Below the pieces are notes generated by a model. It had not been told where the DNA came from. It made no database searches and was given only the letters and a program-made list of their open reading frames with translations. A program made the position numbers and the translations under genes. Shown here piece by piece: positions 42,043-49,306 of a stretch of DNA of 56,960 nt. Positions within the stretch are counted from its first letter, which is position 1. The number at the start of each line of letters is the position of its first letter. Origin of the DNA: Actinomycetes bacterium (GTDB lineage: Bacteria; Actinomycetota; Acidimicrobiia; Acidimicrobiales; RAAP-2); assembly GCA_021803085.1 (NCBI GenBank), contig JAJZMD010000201.1, forward strand, positions 1-56,960, read 5' to 3'.

Positions 42043-45000
42043 GTGCGCCCGACGACGCCCTACGCAGAGCTGCACTGCCATTCGAACTTCTCGTTCCTCG
42101 ACGGCGCCTCCCATCCCGAGGAGCTCGCGGTCGCCGCCGCCGCCCTGGGGCTCACCGCGCTCGCGCTCACCGACCACAACGGGCTCTACGGCGTCGTGCG
42201 CTTCAGCGAGGCGGCGCGACGCGCCGGCCTGCCCACGGTCTTCGGTGCGGAGCTCACCTACGGCCCCGCCCCAGCCGAGCAGGGGCCGGCGGTCTCACCC
42301 GCCCCCACCCCCGCCCCCCCCCCCACCCCCGCTCCTGCCCCCGGCCGCACCGGCGCGCCCGATCCCGGCGGCACCCACCTGGTGGTGCTCGCCCGCGACC
42401 CGCAGGGCTACGCGCGCCTCAGCCGCACCATCGCCGACGCTGGGCTCGGCGGCGGCGGGAAGGGACGCCCCGCGCTCACGCTTGCGGCGCTCGCCGACGC
42501 GCACGAGGGACACTGGCAGGTCCTCACGGGGTGCAGGAAGGGGGCGGTGGCCGCCGCGTTGACCGAGGAGGGGCCGCGCGCGGCACGCCGCCGCCTCGAC
42601 GAGCTCGTGGCCGCGTTCGGGAGGGGCAACGTCGCGGTCGAGCTGTGGGACCACGGGGACCCGCTCGATTCCACGCGCAACGACGCGCTCGCGCAGCTCG
42701 CAGTTCACGCCGGCTGCGCGCTCGTCGCCACCAACAACGTCCACTACGCGTCACCGGCCAGGTTCCCGCTCGCCACGGCGCTCGCGGCCGTGCGATCGCG
42801 TCGCAGGCTCGAGGAGCTGTGCGGCTGGCTCCCGGCCTCGGCCGCCGCGTGCCTGCGCACGGGCGGGGAGCAGGAGCGACGCTTCGCGCGCTGGCCGGGC
42901 GCGGTGGCCCAGGCGGCGGAGATCGGCGCCGCCTGCGCCTTCGACCTCCGGCTGGTCGCCCCGAGGCTGCCGGACTTCCCGGTCCCGCCGGGGCACGACG
43001 AGGACAGCTGGCTGCGCCACCTCGTGGAGGAGGGCGCGACCCGCCGCTACGGCCCCCGCGGCGCCGAGCGCGTCGACGGCGCGTGGGAACGGCTCGATCA
43101 CGAGCTCTCTGTCATCGCGACGCTCGGCTACGCGGGGTACTTCCTCACCGTCTGGGACATCGTGGAGCAGTGCCGGCGCACCGGCGTCTACTGCCAGGGG
43201 CGCGGCTCGGCGGCGACCTCGGCGGTCTGCTACGTGCTCGGCATCACCCTCGTCGACGCGGTCTCGCTCGGCCTGCTCTTCGAGCGGTTCCTGTCACCCG
43301 CACGGGACGGGCCGCCCGACATCGATCTCGACATCGAGTCCACCCGGCGCGAGGAGATCATCCAGTATGTCTACGAGCGCTACGGCCGCCGCCATGCCGC
43401 GCAGGTGGCGAACGTGATCACGTACCGGCCCCGCTCCGCCTTGCGAGACATGGGCAAGGTGCTGGGCTGCGACGCAGAGGACGTGGACCGGTGGGCCAAG
43501 CGGACCGAGCGCGCCGACGCGCTCCCGGCGCGTGCGGACGTGCCGGCGACGTTGCGACGCCTGGCCACCGAGGTGCTCGACTTCCCGCGCCATCTCGGCA
43601 TCCACTCGGGCGGCATGGTGATCTGCGACCGCCCGGTGGTGGACGTCTGCCCCGTCGAGCCTGCGCGCATGCCCGCACGCACGGTGCTGCAATGGGACAA
43701 GGACGATTGCGCGGCCGCAGGCCTCGTGAAGTTCGACCTCCTCGGCCTCGGGATGCTGGAGGCCCTCCACCACATGGTCGACCTCGTCGCAGCGCACCAC
43801 GGCGTGGCGGTCGACCTCGCAGCGCTCCCTCAAGAGGACGAGGTCTACGACCTGTTGTGCCGGGCGGACACGGTCGGGGTCTTCCAGGTGGAGAGCCGCG
43901 CGCAGATGGGGACCCTGCCGCGCGTCCAGCCGCGCTGCTTCTACGACCTCGCAGTCGAGGTCGCGCTCGTCCGGCCCGGCCCGATCCAGGGGCACGCGGT
44001 GCACCCCTACATCCGGCGGCGCCGCGGCGAAGAGCCCGTCGCCTACCTGCACCCGCTGCTCGAGCCCGCGCTGCGCCGCACCCTCGGCGTCCCGCTCTTC
44101 CAGGAGCAGCTCATGCAGATCGCGGTCGACGTCGCCGGGTTCACGCCCTCCGACGCGGACGAGCTGCGGCAGGCGATGAGCCACAAGCGCTCCGACGAGC
44201 GGATGGAGGGGCTGCGCGGGCGGCTCTTCTCGGGAATGGCCGCGCGCGGGGTGCCCGACGACGTGGCGCAGAAGGTCTACGAGAGCCTCTCGGCCTTCGC
44301 CAACTTCGGCTTCCCCGAGAGCCACTCCTTGTCGTTCGCCTCGCTCGTGTACGCCTCTGCGTGGATGAAGCTGCACCACCCGGCGGCCTTCACCGCCGGA
44401 CTCCTGAACGCCCAGCCCATGGGGTTCTGGTCGCCGCAGAGCCTTCTCGCCGACGCCAAGCGCCACGGGATCTCGGTGCTGCGGCCCGACGTGAACGTGG
44501 GCCGGGCCGGCGCGGCCCCGGTCGGCGCGGCGGCGTTGCGCCTGGGGCTCGCCTCCGTCCGCTTCGTCGGGAAGGAGACCGCCGGCCGCCTGGCGCGCGG
44601 CCAGCCCTGGGCGAGCCAGGAGGACCTCGTGCGCCGCGGAAAGCTGAGCCGGGCGCAGCTCGAGGCGCTCGCGCTGGCGGGCGCGCTCGACGGGCTCCGC
44701 GACGGGCGCCGCGACGGACCTGCCGACGGGCGCCGCGACGGGCTCCGCGACGGGCTCCGCGACGGGCCTGTCGGCGCGGCGGACCGCCGCGCGCTCGTCT
44801 GGACGGCGGGCGCGGCCGCACAGGCGACCCCCGGACGCCTCCCGGGAGTCGTGACCGGCGCGGTCGCCCCCCCGCTCCCCCCGCGCTCGGCTGTAGAGGA
44901 GGTGAGGGACGACCTGTGGTCGATCGGGGTGACCCCGGAGCGCACCGCCATCGAGCTCGCCCGCCCCGAGCTCACGCGCCGCGGCGTGGCGACGATCGCA

Positions 45001-45309
45001 CAGGCAGTGGAGAGCGCCTCCTCGTCCTCGCCTTCTCCCAAGGTGGTCGTGGCCGGGGTGGTGACCCACCGCCAGCAGCCCGAGACCGCACGCGGCGCGG
45101 TCTTCTTGAACCTGGAGGACGAGACCGGGATGGTGAACGTCGTGTGCTCGACGGGCGCGTGGGCGCGTTGGCGCGCCGTTGCGAGGACCTCGCCTGCGCT
45201 GATCGTGAAGGGGCGCATGGAACGCGCGCAAGGTGCGGTGAACGTCGTGGCCGAGCGGTTCGAACCGATCGCGCTCGGGCCGGTCCCCGGGTCCCGCGAC
45301 TTCCGGTAG
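42043..45309 (+). CDS. dnaE2: Error-prone DNA polymerase DnaE2
   Basis: A 1088-aa C-family polymerase. PHP domain HCHSNFSFLDGA (about 11-22) and LTDHNGLYGVV; catalytic region with GRGSAATSAV, PDIDLDIES (about 425-433), QWDKDDCAAAG (about 549-559), then VFQVESRAQMGTLPR and SGGMVICDRPV; C-terminal OB-fold VAGVVTHRQQPETARGAVF near residue 1003. DnaE2 performs mutagenic translesion synthesis with ImuA and ImuB. An Arg/Gly/Asp linker near residue 883-910 (DGLRDGRRDG units) is coded by 12-bp repeats. GTG 42043 is after the hairpin array, so its ribosome access may be affected. Part of the LexA-controlled operon. Confidence 0.95.
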   Translation: MRPTTPYAELHCHSNFSFLDGASHPEELAVAAAALGLTALALTDHNGLYGVVRFSEAARRAGLPTVFGAELTYGPAPAEQGPAVSPAPTPAPPPTPAPAPGRTGAPDPGGTHLVVLARDPQGYARLSRTIADAGLGGGGKGRPALTLAALADAHEGHWQVLTGCRKGAVAAALTEEGPRAARRRLDELVAAFGRGNVAVELWDHGDPLDSTRNDALAQLAVHAGCALVATNNVHYASPARFPLATALAAVRSRRRLEELCGWLPASAAACLRTGGEQERRFARWPGAVAQAAEIGAACAFDLRLVAPRLPDFPVPPGHDEDSWLRHLVEEGATRRYGPRGAERVDGAWERLDHELSVIATLGYAGYFLTVWDIVEQCRRTGVYCQGRGSAATSAVCYVLGITLVDAVSLGLLFERFLSPARDGPPDIDLDIESTRREEIIQYVYERYGRRHAAQVANVITYRPRSALRDMGKVLGCDAEDVDRWAKRTERADALPARADVPATLRRLATEVLDFPRHLGIHSGGMVICDRPVVDVCPVEPARMPARTVLQWDKDDCAAAGLVKFDLLGLGMLEALHHMVDLVAAHHGVAVDLAALPQEDEVYDLLCRADTVGVFQVESRAQMGTLPRVQPRCFYDLAVEVALVRPGPIQGHAVHPYIRRRRGEEPVAYLHPLLEPALRRTLGVPLFQEQLMQIAVDVAGFTPSDADELRQAMSHKRSDERMEGLRGRLFSGMAARGVPDDVAQKVYESLSAFANFGFPESHSLSFASLVYASAWMKLHHPAAFTAGLLNAQPMGFWSPQSLLADAKRHGISVLRPDVNVGRAGAAPVGAAALRLGLASVRFVGKETAGRLARGQPWASQEDLVRRGKLSRAQLEALALAGALDGLRDGRRDGPADGRRDGLRDGLRDGPVGAADRRALVWTAGAAAQATPGRLPGVVTGAVAPPLPPRSAVEEVRDDLWSIGVTPERTAIELARPELTRRGVATIAQAVESASSSSPSPKVVVAGVVTHRQQPETARGAVFLNLEDETGMVNVVCSTGAWARWRAVARTSPALIVKGRMERAQGAVNVVAERFEPIALGPVPGSRDFR
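44690..44770 (+). repeat. 12-bp tandem repeats, about 6 copies, in frame
   Basis: Units gacgggctccgc and gacgggcgccgc alternate, coding Asp-Gly-Leu-Arg and Asp-Gly-Arg-Arg in a linker of DnaE2. Confidence 0.85.
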
Positions 45310-45331
45310 AGGGCTCCAGCCGGTGAACGCC

Positions 45332-45769
45332 TCAGTTGCGGGTCCGGGGGATGCTCGCCTTCTCGAGCACCTGCGCACTGACGCCGACCGCGCGCCACGC
45401 CGAGTACGAGAGCCCCTTACGGGCGCTGTAGTCCTTCGCCACCCTGATGAAGTCCTTCTCCAGCGCGGCCACGTCCACGGACTGCCCGGAGTGCGCGAGC
45501 TCGGCCTCGAGGTCGCGCTGCTCCTGCACCAGGTGGAGCCGGCTCAGGGGGCTCGCCGAGGCGAGCTCCTTTTCGATCGCTGCGAGCTTCTTGCGGATCG
45601 ACTCGACCGTGCGCTTCCGCCCTCGGCGCGGCTTGGTGGTCTCCAAGGCTTCGAGGTAGGCGCGGACGATCCGGCCTTCTTCACGGCCCTTTGCCAGCGC
45701 CGCCTTGTGCGAATCGGACATCGGACCCGGCCTGCGGGTCCTTCTCTTGCTAGCAGTGGGGGTCGCCAT
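45332..45769 (-). CDS. Conserved small basic protein, function unknown
   Basis: A 145-aa protein of a widespread actinobacterial family whose hallmark N-terminus is SKRRTRRPGPMSDSHKAALA. Basic residues dominate the first 60 positions; a heptad-rich helical region (RKKLAAIEKELASASPLSRL) follows and the C-terminus has YSARKGLSYSAWRAVGVSAQ, a short winged or DNA-associated-looking motif. Function unknown; nucleoid or DNA-associated activity is only suggested by charge. ATG 45769 is preceded by TAGAGT at 8 nt. It is convergent with dnaE2. Confidence 0.7.
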   Translation of the reverse strand: MATPTASKRRTRRPGPMSDSHKAALAKGREEGRIVRAYLEALETTKPRRGRKRTVESIRKKLAAIEKELASASPLSRLHLVQEQRDLEAELAHSGQSVDVAALEKDFIRVAKDYSARKGLSYSAWRAVGVSAQVLEKASIPRTRN

Positions 45770-45777
45770 ACCCCATA

Positions 45778-45783
45778 ACTCTA
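45778..45783 (-). promoter_or_regulatory. -10-like TAGAGT box of the small basic protein
   Basis: TAGAGT on the minus strand is followed by 8 nt and ATG 45769, the same leaderless spacing as elsewhere in the window. Confidence 0.5.
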
Positions 45784-45789
45784 CACGCG

Positions 45790-46559
45790 CATGCGGACTT
45801 TCGCCGCATCCCCTCATATTTGCTGTCGAAGAGCTGTAGGTGAGCATTGTGCCCCCGTAGGACGGATCCGACGCTTGGTGGACCCACGTCGAGGCAAGCC
45901 AGCCACGCGTGCATTGGGCGCCGCCCTGCTTCGCCGTCGGCGTCCTTTGAGCCGGATCGGGTCATCCCGAGCTCCAGGTCGAGCCGAACGGCGGGACCCG
46001 GCGGGCCCGGTGCCCGGATCATCATCCCTTGTCATCGGCCCTGGGCGGGGGATCGCTGAGCCGACCTTGCCCGAATACGTTGCACCCTTTCCTCTTATGG
46101 TCGATGGCCAACCTGCGTGAGAACGTGATGTCGTCCCTGTCCGCGCAAGGACGGTGGCGACCGCTTGGTGGATCTGCCGCCCCGCCGGAGCCGCGCAGCC
46201 GCATGGTCGCGTCCACGACTGCATCTCTAGTGCGAGCATCGATCGACCGCCCGATTTCCAGGTGTCATGGCGGGTGAATTCCGAATCGGCAGTACGCACC
46301 AGCCTGCCGCAGGTCCCAAGATGCTCGGCGAGCATCTGGGAATGGTCAGGCAAACGATCCGTCAGCCATCGGGCGAAGCATCCTGCGGCCGATCGTGGCG
46401 GCCGGACGCCCCGATGAAGCGCGAAGACGGCACCGGGAGACCGGGCAGGACCGTCACCGCCTCGTCGCAAGGCGAGGCTGCCTGACCATGCTCACGTTTG
46501 CGCACGGGTTGGGTGACGGTCCATGGAAGAGCGGGCGGTCAGCCTGCCGGCCCGGCTCG
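45790..46559. other. Gene-free stretch
   Basis: About 770 bp without a recognisable gene. Two copies of gcttggtgga occur (near 45880 and 46159) and the composition is slightly lower in GC than neighbours, so decayed accessory DNA is possible. I see no RNA motif. Confidence 0.4.
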
Positions 46560-46565
46560 TACGCT
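46560..46565 (+). promoter_or_regulatory. -10-like TACGCT box of csaA
   Basis: TACGCT ends 9 nt before ATG 46575. Confidence 0.5.
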
Positions 46566-46574
46566 CTCCTCTCG

Positions 46575-46901
46575 ATGATCGAGTGGGAGGACTTCGCGAA
46601 GGTCGACGTGCGGGTCGGGCGGATCGTCGAGGTGCTGGACTTCCCCGAGGCCCGCAAGCCGGCGTGGAAGCTCCGGATCGAATTCGGTCCGGAGATCGGC
46701 GAGAGGTTCTCTTCCGCCCAGATCACGAACTATGCGAGAGAGGACCTCATCGGGAGGCTCGTGCTCGCCGTCGTCAACTTCCCGCCGCGCCAGATCGGCC
46801 CGTTCCGTTCCGAGGTGCTGACGCTGGGCACCTATCGCGGAGACGCCGTGCTGCTGGTCGATCCCGACGCGTCTGCACAGCCAGGAGACAGGCTCGGCTG
46901 A
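46575..46901 (+). CDS. csaA: CsaA-like tRNA-binding domain protein
   Basis: A 108-aa stand-alone OB-fold tRNA-binding-domain protein (CsaA family): WEDFAKVDVRVGRIVEVLDF, SSAQITNYAREDLIGR and VVNFPPRQIGPFRSEVLTLG. CsaA is reported as an export chaperone-like or RNA-binding protein; its exact role is unclear. ATG 46575 is supported by the TACGCT box at 9 nt. It stands alone between gene-free stretches. Confidence 0.9.
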   Translation: MIEWEDFAKVDVRVGRIVEVLDFPEARKPAWKLRIEFGPEIGERFSSAQITNYAREDLIGRLVLAVVNFPPRQIGPFRSEVLTLGTYRGDAVLLVDPDASAQPGDRLG

Positions 46902-46913
46902 TCAGCCCGTTGG

Positions 46914-46919
46914 TAGCGT
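46914..46919 (+). promoter_or_regulatory. -10-like TAGCGT box
   Basis: TAGCGT ends 6 nt before GTG 46926 and supports the existence of a gene there despite the frame break downstream. Confidence 0.45.
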
Positions 46920-46925
46920 GCTGAG

Positions 46926-47203
46926 GTGCCGGATCAACTCGTGATCCGCGCGGTGACCGCAGTCGTCCTCGTGGGCCTCGGGATCGCGGGCTACGTGTTC
47001 TGGATCCCGGTCCACCGCCCGGACCCCCGGAAAGGCGCGGCCTGGCACTCGCGAGCCCGATCGTCCACCTGCGCGCGCACCCGGCCTCCTCTGCCGTTGA
47101 CCCTGCGACGGCGGCCTCGATCGCGGCGGTGAAGGCGGCCGTGGTCGCGACACCGGGAGAGGCCGCCGTGTACTCGGTGCAAAGGGGCTCGCGCCGGTCG
47201 TAG
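46926..47203 (+). pseudogene. Possible frameshifted small membrane protein
   Basis: GTG 46926 opens with LVIRAVTAVVLVGLGIAGYV, one clear TM helix, then HRPDPRKG. After about residue 38 the frame becomes Arg-rich and unnatural, while the adjacent frame continues in a protein-like way (LALASPIVHLRAHPASSAVD, then AVVATPGEAAVYSV) to a TAG at 47201-47203. This looks like one frameshift in a protein of about 90 aa. No family is recognised. The call rests on the promoter-like box and the codon pattern, so it is weak. Confidence 0.35.
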
Positions 47204-47209
47204 CAGGGT

Positions 47210-47500
47210 CGATCGAGCTGATCGCGGTGCCCACGCTCGAGTCCGCCCGGTCGGCCCAGCAAGAGATGCTCGCCACTGCGCTCTCGCAGACTGGGCTTGC
47301 TGCCGTCGTCGCCCACACCGGTACGGCCCAACCGGTTGCGAGGATGGCGCGGGTCGAGGTTCCACGCCGAGTTGCGGTCGCGCTCGATCACGAGCCCGCA
47401 CGCGTGGCACCGATAGACCCGGTCCGAGAGCTCGATGCGGGGCTTGGCTTTCGCACCGCATCTCGAGCACTCCTGGGTCGTGCCCCCGGCGGGGAGCACG
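47210..47500 (-). pseudogene. TnpB (IS605 OrfB) C-terminal remnant
   Basis: The minus strand reads GTTQECSRCGAKAKPRIEL and CHACGLVIERDRNSAWNL, the C-terminal zinc ribbon of IS200/IS605-type TnpB: CSRCG and CHACG as the two Cys pairs, followed by the conserved D-R-N. The rest of TnpB (RuvC and N-terminal domains) is absent: the reading continues upstream only into the 5' end of the adjacent plus-strand gene. There is no transposase tnpA or ends in sight. It is a degraded insertion sequence tail. Confidence 0.75.
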
Positions 47501-47530
47501 GACGTGCAAGACGCGGGCCGGTTGGCAAAG

Positions 47531-47896
47531 ATGGGCTGCGTGAGCGACGACCCTGCCACCTACCTCGATGCCGTCGACGAGCGCCTGGTCGGCTTTCTCG
47601 GCGACGACGGAGACCTGTCGTCGGAGACCGTGTGGCGGCTCCAGCGCTTCGCGGTGGCGTTGTCGGAGGGCTCCATGACGCCCGCTCTCGCGCTCCAGGA
47701 CTGGGCGGACTTCTACCCGCTCGCGGCAGCGTTCGTCGTGGTGCATGGCAGCGACGAGCTCCGCGGGCTCTACGACCAAGCCACCGTCTTCAGCGCGGTG
47801 GTCGGGCGCGACGTCCAGTTCACCGACGCAGACCGCGTCTTTCTGGTCGCGTTGTCCGAGGAGCTCGAGGGCTACGCGCGCGCTCACCGCCCGTAG
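47531..47896 (+). CDS. Small protein of an unrecognised family (copy A)
   Basis: A 121-aa acidic, Leu-rich, probably all-helical protein with no known domain. It is clearly paralogous to the gene at 52730-53113: both share YLxxxDxRLxGxL, AVAL..G, DWxDF..LA, FV..HGS, GRD and DR..LV.L..EL. No signal peptide or Cys. ATG 47531 (alternative GTG 47540) lies within the remnant TnpB region on the other strand. Function unknown; the second copy is coupled to membrane proteins, so an adaptor or regulator is possible. Confidence 0.6.
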   Translation: MGCVSDDPATYLDAVDERLVGFLGDDGDLSSETVWRLQRFAVALSEGSMTPALALQDWADFYPLAAAFVVVHGSDELRGLYDQATVFSAVVGRDVQFTDADRVFLVALSEELEGYARAHRP

Positions 47897-48172
47897 ACGC
47901 CCATAGACCCCATTGACGATGGTTGGCGGGCGGCGCCCGAGCACGCACTTCTCCCGCGGAGCTCGTGCGTCAGTGAGGTTCGTCCTCGCCGCGCCCGCTC
48001 GTCCGTGACCGTCTGACGCCTCGAGACGCAGCGCCGCCATGCGGAGCTGATCTCGGCAGTCCCGGGGGCCCTGCGGCCAGTTGAGCAGGACATACTCGAG
48101 ACGATCGGCGCGACCGAATGCCGTTCCCCGAGGTGCGCTACCGTCTTCTGTGGGTCAGAGGGGGTGACGCCG

Positions 48173-49258
48173 ATGAAGGGGCGCACAGGCACGCTGGCCA
48201 CGCTGGCGTGCGGGTTCGTCGCATTCGGTCTCGCAGGGAGCACCGCGGCGGTCTTGTGGGCGTCGGGGTCCTCCACACGTGTCCCGCGGCTTCCCGCATG
48301 TCGGACACTCGGCATCTCCTGCGCGCCTGGGCACCTCGGTCCCGGATTTGCTCAGGGGAATTCCGCACACGACGCAGGTGCGGGTGTCGGGCCAGGGTCG
48401 AGGGCCCTCGCGGCGCAGCAGGGTGTGCGCCCGTCCGAGGCGGTGGGCACCACCGCTCCGTCCACCGCAGGACGCCCGGAGCGGCAGGGCGCCGAGAACG
48501 TGGTCTTGACGGACAAGAGCACGCCGCGCACGTCCTCGGGCTCCCACCCGGCGTCTGCCACCCTCACGTCGCAGGACTCGCCTCTTCCCCGCGCGCCTGG
48601 GTCGGCCACCACCACGTCCTCGGGCTCCCACCCGGCGTCCGCCACCCTCACGTCGCAGGACTCGCCTGCACCGTCGGCTCACGCAGGCGCACACCCCGCT
48701 GCCACCTCGGCACGGACTCCTCGACCTCTCGCACCGCCGGCAGGGGAGCACGGCACGGCGGGCACCATTGCGTTGTCACACCGGCACGTCATCGATCGGC
48801 ATCGTTCTCGCTCACACGGGACCGGGGTAGCCGTTGCCGGCCCGGTCTCGCGTCGGGAGGTCGTGGCAGCGCCTCCTCCACCTCCTCCACCTCTGCCCCG
48901 GCACGTCGTGACGCCGGCGACTCGAGGCCGGGTTGTCTCCGAGCTCGGCGTTCGCGCTGGTCGTCCGGGGCCGTCATCGCGAGGCGTGGGTGCCGCGCGT
49001 CTCGGCCGGGTTCCGGTGCATCCGTCGACGCCTCCTCAGCGGCACCCGGCACGGCGAGGGCCGCCCGCAACCGGCGTCACGGCCGGCGTCACGGCCGGAG
49101 TCACGGCCGGCGCCGCCGGGAACGTGATCGCCGGGAACGCGATCGCCGGGAACGCGATCGCCGGGAACGCGATCACCGGGAACGCGATCACCGGGAACTC
49201 GGGCGGCGGAAGAGCGATCGGCCGGAACGTGATCGCCGGGAACGCGAGCGGCGGCTGA
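48173..49258 (+). CDS. Secreted low-complexity repeat protein
   Basis: A 361-aa protein. Residues about 7-32 form a signal peptide or anchor (LATLACGFVAFGLAGSTAAV). The rest is low complexity: a TSSGSHPASATLTSQDSP segment twice, a Pro-rich stretch, and a C-terminal VTAGVTAGVTAG and NAIAGNAI repeat domain (12- and 15-bp units). No folded domain is recognised. ATG 48173 is preceded by GAGGGGGTGACG. The protein may be a surface-exposed disordered or repeat protein. An unusual reading of frame is possible because low-complexity GC-rich DNA can look open in any frame. Confidence 0.5.
   Translation: MKGRTGTLATLACGFVAFGLAGSTAAVLWASGSSTRVPRLPACRTLGISCAPGHLGPGFAQGNSAHDAGAGVGPGSRALAAQQGVRPSEAVGTTAPSTAGRPERQGAENVVLTDKSTPRTSSGSHPASATLTSQDSPLPRAPGSATTTSSGSHPASATLTSQDSPAPSAHAGAHPAATSARTPRPLAPPAGEHGTAGTIALSHRHVIDRHRSRSHGTGVAVAGPVSRREVVAAPPPPPPPLPRHVVTPATRGRVVSELGVRAGRPGPSSRGVGAARLGRVPVHPSTPPQRHPARRGPPATGVTAGVTAGVTAGAAGNVIAGNAIAGNAIAGNAITGNAITGNSGGGRAIGRNVIAGNASGG
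48529..48670 (+). repeat. 55-bp repeat, 2 copies at 84-bp period, in frame
   Basis: Copies begin at about 48529 and 48613 (cacgtcctcgggctccca) and encode repeated Ser/Thr/Ala-rich peptide in the secreted low-complexity protein. Confidence 0.85.
49070..49255 (+). repeat. 12- and 15-bp tandem repeats, in frame
   Basis: About three 12-bp ggcgtcacggcc units are followed by five 15-bp gaacgcgatcgccgg-type units coding Gly-Asn-Ala-Ile-Ala and variants. Confidence 0.85.
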
Positions 49259-49306
49259 GTCCGTTGCTGGACGGGGGCCCCGCGTGCTGGAGCCCGTCCG
49301 AGGAGC

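Noticed and set aside
45791-46559. Possible transposase remnant
   Set aside because: Two similar short sequences are present but no frame shows DDE or serine recombinase motifs.
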